A DNA stretch of 64,000 nucleotides from JAWKIW01 sp046331175 (GCA_046331175.1 JAXLRI010000004.1:659005-723004), one strand, 5' to 3'; shown: positions 44,234 to 54,593, counted from the first letter of the stretch. Numbers and translations are program-made. The notes: generated from the sequence alone by a model not told the origin.

Positions 44234-44344
44234 CCAACCACTGTCACCCCCACCCGCGGCAGTCCCAACCGTCAAGTAGCAATATTGCGTGTGATAGTCG
44301 CGAATCCTCTAGGTCGAGTCAAGGACGCTCAGGAGGCCACCCGT

Positions 44345-44722
44345 ATGGTCACAACACCCATCCCGCCGACCAGCTGGGCCGCCATGAGCTTCGCCGAACG
44401 ACTCGCCGCCACCCGCCGGCACCGAGAACTCACCCAAGACGCCCTCGCCGAGCGCGTCGGGGTCCACGTCTCCCAGATCCGCCGCTACGAAGCCGGCACC
44501 TCGGCGCCCACCCTCGACGTGCTGCGCAACCTCGCCCTCGCCCTCAACGTCAGCACCGACAGCCTCGTGTTCGACGAAGGCGAACGCGGCCCCGACGACG
44601 AGCTCGCCCTCACCTTCGAAGCCATCACCGGACTCGAACCCGACGAACGTGCCCACGTCCAAGCGGTCCTCGAAGGGCTCCTGCTGCGTCACCAAGCCCG
44701 GCGCATCACCAAAGCCAGCTGA
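44345..44722 (+). CDS. XRE-family regulator (copy B)
   Basis: Its product is identical to that of copy A at 33666. The ISA element now lies 79 bases upstream, but the ribosome-binding site (AGGAGG) and about 75 bases of native leader are kept. It probably represses the divergent primase-recombinase operon, a control that ISA copy 2 has interrupted. Confidence 0.9.
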   Translation: MVTTPIPPTSWAAMSFAERLAATRRHRELTQDALAERVGVHVSQIRRYEAGTSAPTLDVLRNLALALNVSTDSLVFDEGERGPDDELALTFEAITGLEPDERAHVQAVLEGLLLRHQARRITKAS

Positions 44723-44758
44723 GCCACAGGGATCGTCGGCCCGACGAACCAGTACCGA

Positions 44759-44875
44759 TCACCGATGCTCGTCCTTCTTCGCATTCCGCTTCTTGATGAT
44801 GTCGCGGACGACGCCCACGACGATCAACGCCAAGATCACCACACCGAACAGCTGTCCTGCGTTGTACGCGCTCAT
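44759..44875 (-). CDS. 38-residue single-helix membrane protein (copy B)
   Basis: Same translated sequence as the gene at 34080: one helix and a basic tail, overlapping the next membrane gene by ATGA. Retention in both copies with no disabling change hints that it is a real gene. Confidence 0.55.
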   Translation of the reverse strand: MSAYNAGQLFGVVILALIVVGVVRDIIKKRNAKKDEHR

Positions 44876-45222
44876 GCGCTGCCTTCCTGACGCTGATGAG
44901 ATGCCTTGCCTCGATGACCGCGTGCATTCAACGCCGCGCCGGCGCGATAGAGCACGCCCCACGACAGATACGACCCGACGGTGGCCGTTGCGAGAACCAT
45001 CAGCAGCGCAGGCCACGGCAACCTCGGGTCGGACAAGCCGGTCGATAGCCAGGTGATGCCGAGGATCAGGAACGGATCGGGAAACAGCACCGGCGAGATG
45101 TTTACGCGAACGCCCCGGAGACCGGCGCGGAAGTGCGAGACACCGACGGCGACCTGATACGTGATCTTCACGGCGAACAGCGCCGCCAACACCGCGAGCA
45201 GCAACTCGGCGTTCGAGCTCAT
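44872..45222 (-). CDS. 116-residue membrane protein next to the Rhs immunity gene (copy B)
   Basis: Same translated sequence as copy A at 34193. It follows the immunity-like gene by 70 bases on the same strand; the order toxin, immunity, membrane protein, small membrane protein is the same in both copies. Confidence 0.55.
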   Translation of the reverse strand: MSSNAELLLAVLAALFAVKITYQVAVGVSHFRAGLRGVRVNISPVLFPDPFLILGITWLSTGLSDPRLPWPALLMVLATATVGSYLSWGVLYRAGAALNARGHRGKASHQRQEGSA

Positions 45223-45292
45223 CGGCTCTTCTCGTCGAACGCATTCGCCACGGTCACAGCACGAACGATCCGGCCCACGCGGTACGCCGACA

Positions 45293-45727
45293 TCACCCGC
45301 TCCCCGGATCGTCTTCGGGGACCGCGGGGTAAGGGGCGAAGTGACGCCCGAGACGTGCGACCGCCGTCCGAGGACTGGGCGGGCCCGACAACCGGAACTT
45401 CCGGCCCTCAGCCTCGATGACGCCACGAGCGGAGATCGCGCCGGCAAACGTTGCCGCCAACATCAACCTGAGGTCCTCAAAGAGGGCGTCCCGATCCTTC
45501 TCGTCCTTGATCAGCCAGTCGGCCTGCTCCCCCGATTCAAGCTCCCAGAAGAGCGTCCCAGGTTCCACCGTGGTGAGGGACACGTCTGCAGTCCCGGTGA
45601 TCCCCGAGCGGATGAACAGGGTCTTAGCGCGCGTGCTGTGTTCGAACTCCAGCTCGCAGCTAACGCCCAGCGAAGACGCAACGTCACGAACGAGAGCACC
45701 GACTTCCTGCAGATCCACGCTTATCAC
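45293..45727 (-). CDS. putative Rhs immunity protein (copy B)
   Basis: It matches copy A at 34614 and lies 12 bases after the Rhs stop. Although the Rhs gene is broken by three ISs, this frame is intact, as expected if it is still selected against incoming or orphan toxin. Confidence 0.6.
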   Translation of the reverse strand: MISVDLQEVGALVRDVASSLGVSCELEFEHSTRAKTLFIRSGITGTADVSLTTVEPGTLFWELESGEQADWLIKDEKDRDALFEDLRLMLAATFAGAISARGVIEAEGRKFRLSGPPSPRTAVARLGRHFAPYPAVPEDDPGSG

Positions 45728-45860
45728 GACGTGACCTCGTTAGAGCGCTGGCCCTACTTCCCATATGTCGAGATGCCAATGGATCCAGGCGTTCTTGTTG
45801 CCAAGCACGAGTCGGAAGACGTCTTGCCCATCGAGAGCCGATCCACTCCAACCCCAACCC

Positions 45861-47156
45861 TGAGCCACCCCGGGTCTCGTGCAGTGCGGGTTAGTAGGTG
45901 CCGAGGATCTCGGCGGGGGTGGTGTTGCGAACGTACCAGTGGGCCTCGTGCTCGAGGGGTGGGATGTCGTCGAGGGCGCTGTGGAGTCGGGCGGCGTTGT
46001 ACCAGTCGATCCACTCGACGATGGCGAGCTCGGTGCGGCTCCGGGTACGCCATGGGCCGTGGCGGTGGATCAGCTCGGCTTTGAAGGTGCCGTTGAGCGC
46101 TTCGGCCATGGCGTTGTCGTAGCTGTCGCCGACGCTGCCGATGGACGCGGCGATACCGGCGTCGCCGAGGCGGTCGGCGTAGCGAATCGACGTGTACTGA
46201 CAGCCTGCGTCGCTGTGGTGCACGAGCTCGCCGTGGGTGAGGTCGCGCCGGGCGATGGCCATCTCGAGGGCGTCGAGGACCAGGTCGGTGCGGAGGTGGT
46301 CAGCGATCTGCCAGCCGACGATGACCCGCGAGTACACGTCGAGCACGAACGCGACGTACAGCCAGCCCTGCCAGGTCGACACGTAGGTGATGTCGGCGAC
46401 CCACAACTCGTTGGGTCGTGTGGCAACGAACTGACGGTCGACGAGGTCCGGTGGCCGCGCCGCGGTGTCATCCGCGATGGTCGTGTAGCGCTTCTTGCCT
46501 CGCACGACGCCACCGATGCCCATCTCGGCCATGAGCCGCTCGACGGTGCACCGGGCGATCTCGTAGCCCTCGCGGCGCAATGCCTTGTGGACCCGCCGGG
46601 CCCCGTAGCAGCTGTAGTTGGCGACCCACACGGCTCGGATCTTGACCTTGTGGGCCTCGTCGCTGATCGACCGCGCCGCCGCCGGCCGAACCTTGGCGGC
46701 GTAGTAGGTGCGCTCATTCAGCTCGATCGACGCGCAGATCGCCGAGACCGGCCAGGTGTCGCGGTGCTCGTCGACGAAACGGACCATCACCTCGACCGGG
46801 GGTCGGCCTCCTTCGCGAAAGTAGGTCGTCGCCGCCTTGAGGATCTCGATCGTGCGCTGCTGGTCGGCCACCTCCTTGCGCAGCTTCTTGATCTCAGCGA
46901 GCTCTTCGGTCGTCGGACCCTCCTCCAGGCCCCGATCGCGGCGGGCCCCCTTGACCCAGTTCCGCAGCGTCTCCGGAGAGCCGATCCCCAGATCTCGAGC
47001 CACGTCGGGGATCCTGCGACCCCGCTCGATCACCTCATCGACAGCTCGGCGACGCAACTCGTCGCTGTACTTGCTCGGTCGTCCCATGACTGCAGTCTCC
47101 TCTCCCCAGACCCGAAGGCCCAGGAATCGGCACTGCACCAAACCCGGGGTGGCTCA
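45861..47156 (-). mobile_element. ISC, IS3-family insertion sequence (1,296 bp) in the Rhs toxin tip
   Basis: The inverted ends begin TGAGCCACCCCGGGT, with only a few mismatches over 24 bases. The target duplication CCC (45858-45860 and 47157-47159) is confirmed by the uninterrupted CCAACCCAATCGG in copy A. It removes the last about 40 residues of the toxin from the rest. Confidence 0.95.
45891..47087 (-). CDS. ISC transposase, single fused OrfA-OrfB frame
   Basis: The 398-residue protein joins the OrfA helix-turn-helix (SDELRRRAVDEVIERGRRIP ... GSPETLRNWVKG), a coiled coil (EIKKLRKEVADQQRTIEIL) and the OrfB rve core (WVADITYV, HHSDAGCQY, AMAEALNGTFK) in one frame. Most IS3 members need a -1 frameshift; here none is needed. 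The ATG at 47087 is used because it begins the MGRPSKYSDEL family start; the frame extends a few codons upstream. Confidence 0.9.
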   Translation of the reverse strand: MGRPSKYSDELRRRAVDEVIERGRRIPDVARDLGIGSPETLRNWVKGARRDRGLEEGPTTEELAEIKKLRKEVADQQRTIEILKAATTYFREGGRPPVEVMVRFVDEHRDTWPVSAICASIELNERTYYAAKVRPAAARSISDEAHKVKIRAVWVANYSCYGARRVHKALRREGYEIARCTVERLMAEMGIGGVVRGKKRYTTIADDTAARPPDLVDRQFVATRPNELWVADITYVSTWQGWLYVAFVLDVYSRVIVGWQIADHLRTDLVLDALEMAIARRDLTHGELVHHSDAGCQYTSIRYADRLGDAGIAASIGSVGDSYDNAMAEALNGTFKAELIHRHGPWRTRSRTELAIVEWIDWYNAARLHSALDDIPPLEHEAHWYVRNTTPAEILGTY

Positions 47157-47159
47157 CCC

Positions 47160-47607
47160 AATCGGACGGCGTCGTTGCTGTTCAGCAGACCGCCGCCTCG
47201 GCCGAACAACGTGCTTCCCTTCCCGACCGCCTCCGTCTCGGAGAGAGGTCCAGCGAAGGCCCCGGTGCCGGCCCAGAGATCGGTAAGGATCATCGCAGCC
47301 TGCCCGCCGTGGTACCACCACGAGGACGAGTTGCCGCACTGGCCCGTGTCCGTCGCGCCAACCGCATTCGTAGCCGCGGTAATCGGATTCACCGAGAGCG
47401 CACCGCTCGCGGAATCAACGACGCCCGACGCTGCAGCGGGATGATCACCCTTGAACTCGTCCGCCATCGCTTGGCCGACGCTGGTGTTCTCCTCGTTGCA
47501 GGTCATGTTCGTGAGGCAGTCGGCGGATCCTCCGGTGGCGAGGCTCACCCCGCCGTTGACCACGTCGCAGAACAGGCCGCCGTCACAGGTCCACAGCCCC
47601 GACGGGT
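47160..47607 (-). pseudogene. Rhs tip segment between ISB and ISC
   Basis: The segment encodes TDPSGLWTCDGGLFCDVVNGG through EAVGKGSTLFGRGGGLLNSN, the variable C-terminal tip after the conserved core. Paired cysteines (TCDG, FCDV, DCLTNMTC) suggest an extracytoplasmic or secreted stage. It is the same as 35182-35629 in copy A. Confidence 0.75.
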
Positions 47608-47638
47608 TGAAGCGCCCCGGGTTTCGTGGAGGCTCTGG

Positions 47639-48580
47639 CTATTGGGTCACGGCCAGGTCGGCTGTGACGGTCTGACGGGAGTAGGCGTCTTCGTGGGCGG
47701 CGGGGGTGGTGTAGCCGGCGCCGGTGGTGATGGTGCCGTGGCGGCGGCGGTTGTTGAACCAGTCGACGTAGGTCATGGTGGCGAACTCGACGTCTTCGAT
47801 CCCTGACCAGGGGCCGTGCCGGTAGATGAGCTCCCACTTGTAGAGCCCGTTGAACGACTCCGCCAGGGCGTTGTCGTAGCTGTCGCCCTTGGAGCCGACC
47901 GACGCGACGATCTCGTTGGCCTCCAGCCGGTCGGTGTAGCGGATGGCGAGATACTGCACGCCGCGGTCGCTGTGATGGACCAGGCCCGACAGGTCTGCGC
48001 CGGCGCGTTGGCGGTTCCAGATCGCCATCTCCAACGCATCGATCGCCAGGTCCGAGCGAAGGGACTTCGATGCCTGCCACCCGACGACCATGCGGGAGAA
48101 CACGTCGACGATGAACGCCAGGTACACCCAACCCGAGTGGGTCTTGACGTAGGTGATGTCGGCCACCCACAACCGGTTCGGTGCCGGCGCCCGGAACTGG
48201 CGGTCGACGAGGTCGGCGGGCCGCTCGAGGGTCTGGTCGCCCTCGGTCGTGCGCACCCAGGTGCGGCCCCGCCGACAGCCAGCCAGGCCCATCTCCCGCA
48301 TCAGCCGCTCGACCCGGCAGCGACCGACGCGGACGCCGTCGACGTTGTTGAGGTGGTCCCAGACCTTGTCGGCCCCGTACACCTGCAGGTTGGCGTCATA
48401 GACCCGGCGGATCTCGGTCTTCAGCTCGGCGTCACGCACAGCCCTCGCCGACGGAGGGCGCCGCTTGGCGGCGTGGTAGGTCTGGGGAGCGATCCCGCAC
48501 ACGGCGCAGATCGGCTCGACTCCCCACACCAGCCCCTCGGCGGTGCGACGGTGCCGGTTGGCGTCGATGAACGCGATCAC
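47639..48580 (-). CDS. ISB transposase OrfB (intact copy)
   Basis: The 313-residue DDE transposase has catalytic residues in LWVADITYV, VHHSDRGVQYL and ALAESFNGLYKWEL. The GTG at 48580 overlaps the OrfA stop (GTGA). The open frame continues upstream opposite OrfA, with TTTCTTC as a possible -1 slip site, so an OrfAB fusion is also possible. Confidence 0.88.
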   Translation of the reverse strand: MIAFIDANRHRRTAEGLVWGVEPICAVCGIAPQTYHAAKRRPPSARAVRDAELKTEIRRVYDANLQVYGADKVWDHLNNVDGVRVGRCRVERLMREMGLAGCRRGRTWVRTTEGDQTLERPADLVDRQFRAPAPNRLWVADITYVKTHSGWVYLAFIVDVFSRMVVGWQASKSLRSDLAIDALEMAIWNRQRAGADLSGLVHHSDRGVQYLAIRYTDRLEANEIVASVGSKGDSYDNALAESFNGLYKWELIYRHGPWSGIEDVEFATMTYVDWFNNRRRHGTITTGAGYTTPAAHEDAYSRQTVTADLAVTQ

Positions 48581-48897
48581 CTCTTGGACTGGCGGTCGAG
48601 CTCCGCCCCGAAGAAAGCCGACGCCGCCTTCAAGATCTCGTTCGCTCTGCGCAGCTCGGCGTTCTCGCGCTTGAGCCGCTTGATCTCGGCCGACTCCTGC
48701 GAGGTCACCCCCGGTCGGGTGCCACCGTCGATCTCGGCACGGCGGACCCACTTGCGCACCGTCTCCGGCGTCGGGCCCAGCTTGTCGGCGACCGAGCAGA
48801 TCGCCTCCCACTGCGAGTCGTGCTCGTGCTGGTGCTCGAGCACCATCCGCACCGCCCGCTCACGCAGCTCGGTCGGGTACTTCCCATGTCGTGGCAT
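48577..48897 (-). CDS. ISB copy 2 transposase OrfA
   Basis: It encodes the same 106-residue helix-turn-helix/zipper protein as copy 1 at 32139. The ATG at 48897 lies about 50 bases inside the IS end. Confidence 0.88.
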   Translation of the reverse strand: MPRHGKYPTELRERAVRMVLEHQHEHDSQWEAICSVADKLGPTPETVRKWVRRAEIDGGTRPGVTSQESAEIKRLKRENAELRRANEILKAASAFFGAELDRQSKR

Positions 48898-48953
48898 GAC
48901 TCCATCCTTCACTCAAGGTATGGAGCCTCCACGGATCCCGGGGCGCTTCAGGT

Positions 48954-51900
48954 CGGTCCGGTTGAGGGGGTTCCCACCGGTGTAGCCGTACGCCGACCGC
49001 GTGAGCGCGTTGGCCGGGTCTCTCGAGATGAATTGGCCGGTGGTGGGGTCGTAGACGCGGTTGCGGAGGTAGTAGTAGCCGCTGTCGCCGTCGTAGTACT
49101 GGCTGTTCCATTGGATGGGGGTGTTGGATGTGGCGCCGGTGATGGTGGTGGTGTTGTGCGAGGTGAGGTTGCCGTAGGGGTCGTAGGTGTAGTCGCCGGA
49201 TTTGGCGCCGTTGTTGGCGGTGAGGATGCGGGTGCTTTGGTATTGGTCTTGGCTGAACCAGGTCTGTTGTGAGGCGGTGGGGTTGATGGCTTCGATGACG
49301 AGGCCGTTGGGGCCGTAGATGTAGTAGTCGTTGCCGGCGACGGCGAGCTCGGGGACGGGGCTGGTGGGGTCCCAGGTGAAGTTGGTGATGGCGGTCCAGA
49401 CGTTGGTCTTGGTGCGGAGACGGTCGCCGTTGTAGTAGTAGGCGGACACGCCGCTTTCGGCGGTTTGTTGGTTCTCCTGGTTGAAGGTGAACGTGTAGGG
49501 GGTGCCGCCGTTGACGGCGAGGGTGTTGCGGTTGCCGTCGTTGTCCCACCCGTAGGTGAGGGTGTTGAGGGTGGTGCGGGTGGTGTACTGGTTGGCGGCG
49601 TCGTAGCCGGTGATGGCGCCGCGTCCGATGTTGGTGGGGTTGTCGGCGCTGTCGTAGGTGTAGGTGGCGGCGTCGACCTTGTTGAGCTGGTTGAGGGCGC
49701 TGTACTGGAAGGTCTGGTTGGTGCCGATCCCGGTGGAGGTCAGCGAGGTGACCTGTTCGTTGCCGTCGCGGCCGTAGGCCCACTCCCCGAGGGTCGTGGT
49801 GGTGTTGTAGGTCCACTTGATGTCGGTGGCGGCGCCGGCGGTGTCGTAGGTGTAGGCGGCCTGGGTGTTGTTGGGGCGGGACTGGGAGGTGAGCTGGCCG
49901 TTGGCGTCGTAGCCGAAGGCCACGTGGGTGCTCGAGGTCCAGTCGGTGAGCCAGTCCATGCGGTTGGCGTTGTCGTAGTGCTTGGTGACGTTGTGGCCGC
50001 TGCCGGGGTAGGTGACCTGGGTGATGTTGTCGTTGTGGTCGTACTGCCACGCCATCGTCGTGGTGGCCCCGGTGCACGACGTCGAGGTGGTGCCCCCGGC
50101 GATGAACGCGTAGTCGGTCAACCGGTTCAGCTTGTCCTGGTGGTAGCAGTACTTGCCGCTGCCGTCGACCATCGTGGCCCGGTTGGAGTTGTCGTCGTAG
50201 CTGTAGGCGACGTTGGGGGTGGACGGTCCGGCGGCGTCGTAGCCGATGCTGGTGAGCCGGTTGGCGTTGTCGTAGCCGTAGGTGACGGTGTAGGTGCCGG
50301 CGGCGGTGGGCTTGTTCGAGGTGCGGGTATGGACGTTGCCGGCGTTGTCGTAGCTGGTGGTGGTGACCCGCCCAAGGGGGTCGGTGACGGTGAGGACCCG
50401 GTTGAGGTGGTCGTAGGTGTAGGCGGTGTCCCCAGCCGTGGGGGTGCGGGCGTCCTTTTGGTGGGTGACGTTGCCTTGGGCGTCGAAGTCGGTGGTGAGC
50501 ACCGACCCGTCGGCGCGGGTGACGGTGTGGACCCGACCGGCGTCGTCGTAGTTGTTAGTGGTGGTGTTGAGGTTGCCGTCGGTGACCCGCCAGGGACGGC
50601 CGTCGCGGTCATAAGCGGTGGCGGTGAACCCGCCGAGCTTGGACCACCCGACCGGCGCGATCCGCCCGCCGCCGGTGCCGGCGGCCCACAGCCCGACCTT
50701 GGCGGCGCCGATGAGGCTCGACGAGGTCCCCGACCAGATCTGGGCGCCGTTGACGTAGACCTTGACCGCGGTGCCGGCCATGGTGACCGACACGGCGTCG
50801 CCGGGGTTGCAGCAGGTCCCCGCCGCGGTGGTGGCGTTGATGACGGTGGCGCCGGCGACGACCTGGGTGACGGTCCAGGTGGTGCCGGTCGTGTCGGGGG
50901 TGAGCTTCCAGTAGTTCGAGGCGTCCTGGTAGCGGAACACGACCCCGGTGCCGGTCTGTGCGACCGGGACCGAGGTGACCAGGATCCCGTCGCCTGACGC
51001 CACCGGCACGGTGGCTGCGGCGTTGGTGCCCGACACGAGGTAGGCGGCACCGCCGGAGATCCCCCAGGTACCGGACTGCGCGGTCCAGGCCTCACCGGTG
51101 TCGGTCGAGCCGAGGCTGGTGGCCGAGTCGACGCGGCCGAACTCGTCGATGACGCCCCGCCCGACCGGTGACACCGCCAGCAGCGGGGCGCCAGCCCGGT
51201 CGCTCAGCGTTGCGGTGCGGTAGTTGGCCGGGGTGCCACCCGAGACGTTGCCGTTGGGGGCGACGCTCCACGTGGCCCGACCCACGGTGTCGTAGCCGAC
51301 GGTGGTGACATCGGCGGTGGCCATCGGATCGGAGATCTGGTCAACGAGACCGTCGGCGCGGTAGTGGCGGGTCCAGGTGTTGCTGCGGCCGTCGGTGACG
51401 GTGGTCAGGTCACCGGGATGAGTGGTGTCGTAGCCGTAGGCAACCGTCACCGAGTCGGTCCCCGAGATCGGGGTCGTCGCCGACTCGAGCCGCCACGGGT
51501 AGGTCGTGCCGTAGGTGAGGGTGGTGTCAGTCTGGTTCCAGTCGGTGGTCTTGGTCGCCAACCGGTAGCTGTTGTACTGGGCCTTGGCGTGCCCGCCGAT
51601 CCCATCGCGGGCGACATCGGAGACCATCCCCGCCGTCGTGTCATACGAGGTGGTCACCGTGTGGCCGGCGGCGTCGGTGACCGACGCGACCCCGAGGGTC
51701 GACCCGTCGTAACGGTAGGTCCACGACACGGCGTCGGTGGTGCCGTACCCGCGGGTCATCTTCGACACCAGGCCCCCGACGCCGAACTCGTAGCGGGTCT
51801 GGTTCCCGACCTTGTCAGTGACCGTCGTGTACGGAACCGTCGGCGGATCCACATCGACGTTGTAGCCCAGATCGAGATGACCGCCCAGGGCGTCGGTCTG

Positions 51901-53146
51901 GCGGGTCACCCGACCCGTGGTCGCGTCATACGTGTTGGTCAACACGGTGTGGCCCACCGGGTCGGTCACCGTGGTCAACCGATGCGACGCGTCATACCCG
52001 AAGTGCGTCGTCTGGCCCCGCACATCGGTGACGTCAGTGAGATGCGACACCGACCCCGAATCGTTGTAGCCATAGGACACGGTCCGGCCGATCGGGTCGG
52101 TCACCGACGCGATGTGCTTGGGTGACGTCGAGTTCCATCCCACCGCGTAGCTGCGGCCCGCGGGGTCGGTCACCCCGGTCAGGTAGCCCGACGAGTCATA
52201 GGTGAACGTCGTCGTGTTCCCGGCCAGATCCGCGATCGACTTGACCTTGCCGTACTCGGGACCTGACGCCGTCGAGAACTTGATGACCTCGGTGCCGTTG
52301 CGGGTCAACGTGTACCGGGTCCCCGAATCGGTGATCGCCAACGTCGACGTCGCCTGCGACGGCCCAACGTAGCCACCGGACCCGTTCTCGTAGAACGGGA
52401 TCGCCGCGCCGTTCTCCTGCCAAACCCACACCCCCGGACTCGCACTACCGGCGAGGGCCGTGTCCGACGTGATGGCCATCTGGTAGGACCCGGTCCACCC
52501 GAACCCGAACGGGGAGTCGACTCCCGCCTGGGCCGAGTTGTAGCTCCGAGACCACCCAAACCCCGGGCCGCGACCCGGAACGGCAAAGTCGGTGAAGTTC
52601 TCGAAGAAGTTCCCCGTATACGGGTCCACCGGGTCCCCGACGTGGGCCAGGTGCAGCTGGCGTTCACCGATGTTGCAGCACCCCAGGCGCTCGTTGCTGG
52701 TCAACAACAACGCGGCAGTGTTGAAGTTCGTCGCCATGTCCGCCGCCGTCCAGGGCGCGTCCCACGCTCCGACCTCGTCGATCCGCCCAGGGAAGGACCG
52801 GCACAGGGGGCACTTCTGGCCACCAACTTCAAAGGTTGGGTCGTAGATCGGATTTCCGCTGTAGTCCGTATAACCCGCCGGCTTGACCGTCGATCCCACC
52901 GCAGCGCCGTCCACATACAGAACGAGGGTCGTCCCGTCCCAGGTCGCCCCTACCTGGTGCCAGCGCCCGACCGGCACGCTCCCGCCCGTAACCGAGATCT
53001 GCTGCACATCACCGGTCAGCGGGTTCTTCACGTTCACTCGCACATCGGCGGTGTGGGCCACCGTGTCCACTCGCAGTTGCCAGACCGAGCCGTTCGTGAA
53101 GATCGAGTCGAGCGTGTTCGGCGAGACATCGGGCCGCTGGTTCACA
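48954..53146 (-). pseudogene. main body of the Rhs protein (LamG, DUF6531, YD repeats, core)
   Basis: This segment reads continuously for about 1,397 codons. In order it has the rest of a LamG-like lectin domain (RVDTVAHTADVRVNV ... WHQVGATWDGTTLVLYVDG ... GRIDEVGAWD), a DUF6531-type entry (GDPVDPYTGNFFENFTDF, PGFGWSRSYNS), many YD repeats such as GYDNANRLTSIGYD, and an inserted second lectin-like domain (SGTWGISGGAAYLVSG ... AGTAVKVYVNGAQIWSG). The Rhs core follows, ending LRNRVYDPTTGQFISRDP. YD repeats form the shell that encloses the toxin tip. No stop or frameshift lies inside, so decay after the IS insertions is recent. Confidence 0.88.
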
Positions 53147-54593
53147 GAGCCTGTCAAGTCTTCTGTGTAAGTAGCTCGTGGTTGGTTGGTCAGATCCGGC
53201 CGGCGACGCGGTCGGGGTAGGCGATGGTGAGGGCGCCCAGGGCGGCTTTCCAGCCGTGGGTGGTGGCGCCTTCGACGAGACGGCCGGGGGCTCGCCGGTC
53301 GTTGCGGGCCTTGCCGGCCTCCTTGGCTCGTTGCCGGGCCCGCTTGTCTTCGATGTCGCGGATGGCGAGCCACAACAGCTTGATGACGGCGTCGTCGTTG
53401 GGGAAGTGCCCGCGGTTCTTGATGATCTTGCGGAGCTGGTAGTTCAGCGACTCGATGGCGTTGGTCGTGTAGATGATCCGGCGGACCTCGGGCGGGAACT
53501 CCAGGAACGGGATGAACCGCTCCCAGGCCGAGGTCCACGTCGAGACCGTCGCTGGGTAGCGCTGACCGAGCTCGGAGCCCTCGAAGTCCAACAGGGCGGT
53601 CTCGGCGGCCTCGACGGTGGGGGCGGTGTAGATGGCCTTGAGGCCCGCCGCGACCTTCTTGCGGTCCTTGTAGGACACGAACCGCATCGACGCCCGGATG
53701 AGGTGCACGACACAGGTCTGCACGGTGGCCTGGGGCCAGGTCGCCTCGATGGCCTCGGGGAACCCGGTGAGGCCATCGCAGCACACGATGAGCACGTCCT
53801 TGACGCCCCGGTTGGCCAGCTCGGCGCACACCCCCGCCCAGAACTTGGCGCCTTCGGTGGCTTGCACCCAGATGCCCAGCACGTGCTTGATGCCGTCGAG
53901 GTCGACGCCCACGGCGATGTGGGCGGCCTTGTTGCGGACCTGGTGGCCGTCACGGACCTTCACCACCAAGGCATCCAGGTAGATGATCGGGTAGAGCTCC
54001 TCGAGGGGCCGGGTCTGCCACGCCTTGACCTCTTCGAGGACGGCGTCGGTGATCTTGGAGATCGTCTCGTGGCTCACCTCGGTGCCGATGGTGCGGGCCA
54101 GGTGCGCCTGGATGTCCCGCACCGTCATCCCACCGGCGTACAGCGAGATGATCATCTCGTCGAGGCCGCCGAGCCGGCGGGCGCCCTTCGGGACCAGCCT
54201 GGGCTCGAAGCTGCCGGCCCGATCCCGGGGCGTGTCCAGACCCACGTCACCGATCTCGGTCAACACGGTCTTGGGGGTCGACCCGTTCCTCGAGTTCGGC
54301 GACCCCCGGCCCGCCGGATCGCCCTTCTCATAGCCGAGGTGCTCGGTCAGCTCGGCCTGCAGACCACGCTCGAGCACCGCCTTGATCAACCCGGGCAAGA
54401 ACCCGCCCTCACCGGTCAACTGCAGCTCGCCCGCATCAACACGGGCCATCAGCTCATCGAGCAACCCCGCGTCGATCAGCTGATCCACTGCGGCCTGCTC
54501 GGCTTCACCCATCACGGCATCGTCGGTCATCACGATCGTCATGTCACTACCTCACTCGATGAGGAGCTCCTACACAGACCATCTGACACGCCC
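53147..54593 (-). mobile_element. IS256-family element copy 2 (1,447 bp) in the Rhs N-terminus
   Basis: Same length and ends as copy 1. The 8-base target duplication GGTTCACA (53139-53146 and 54594-54601) lies in the LamG-like domain of the Rhs gene. Confidence 0.96.
53190..54542 (-). CDS. IS256-family transposase (copy 2)
   Basis: The 450-residue product has the same translated sequence as copy 1 at 30369-31721, which suggests a recent burst of this element. All catalytic motifs are present. Confidence 0.95.
   Translation of the reverse strand: MTIVMTDDAVMGEAEQAAVDQLIDAGLLDELMARVDAGELQLTGEGGFLPGLIKAVLERGLQAELTEHLGYEKGDPAGRGSPNSRNGSTPKTVLTEIGDVGLDTPRDRAGSFEPRLVPKGARRLGGLDEMIISLYAGGMTVRDIQAHLARTIGTEVSHETISKITDAVLEEVKAWQTRPLEELYPIIYLDALVVKVRDGHQVRNKAAHIAVGVDLDGIKHVLGIWVQATEGAKFWAGVCAELANRGVKDVLIVCCDGLTGFPEAIEATWPQATVQTCVVHLIRASMRFVSYKDRKKVAAGLKAIYTAPTVEAAETALLDFEGSELGQRYPATVSTWTSAWERFIPFLEFPPEVRRIIYTTNAIESLNYQLRKIIKNRGHFPNDDAVIKLLWLAIRDIEDKRARQRAKEAGKARNDRRAPGRLVEGATTHGWKAALGALTIAYPDRVAGRI

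Larger units (their letters stand above)
42990..44266 (+). mobile_element. ISA copy 2 (1,277 bp) in the primase/XRE intergenic region
   Basis: It has the same 25-base inverted repeats as copy 1. The 3-base target duplication AAC (42987-42989 and 44267-44269) is proven by the empty site CTCGAACCGTC in copy A. It is inserted 128 bases upstream of the primase ATG, in the divergent promoter, so it probably changes expression of primase and regulator. Confidence 0.96.
47608..48950 (-). mobile_element. ISB copy 2, intact IS3-family element (1,343 bp)
   Basis: The inverted ends begin TGAAGCGCCCCGGG. The target duplication GGT (47605-47607 and 48951-48953) is proven by the empty GACGGGTCGGTCC site in copy A. 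It lies in the Rhs core just after NPLNRTD. Confidence 0.96.
41912..49055. repeat. 3,219-bp duplicated segment, copy B (with three IS insertions)
   Basis: This is the parental copy: it is continuous with an intact primase on the left and the Rhs gene on the right. It carries ISA copy 2, ISC and ISB copy 2. Removing these (1,280, 1,299 and 1,346 bases with duplications) gives 3,219 bases, equal to copy A at 32513-35731. Confidence 0.92.

Noticed and set aside
48951..53146. Possible CRISPR or satellite array suggested by periodic GTCGTAG-like words
   Set aside because: The periodicity comes from YD repeats in the Rhs coding frame; spacing and sequence vary and the frame is open.
43066..53829. 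Very long open frames running through IS ends (for example 42863-43066 and 53147-53829)
   Set aside because: The extensions past IS boundaries are fortuitous; target duplications place the true borders.
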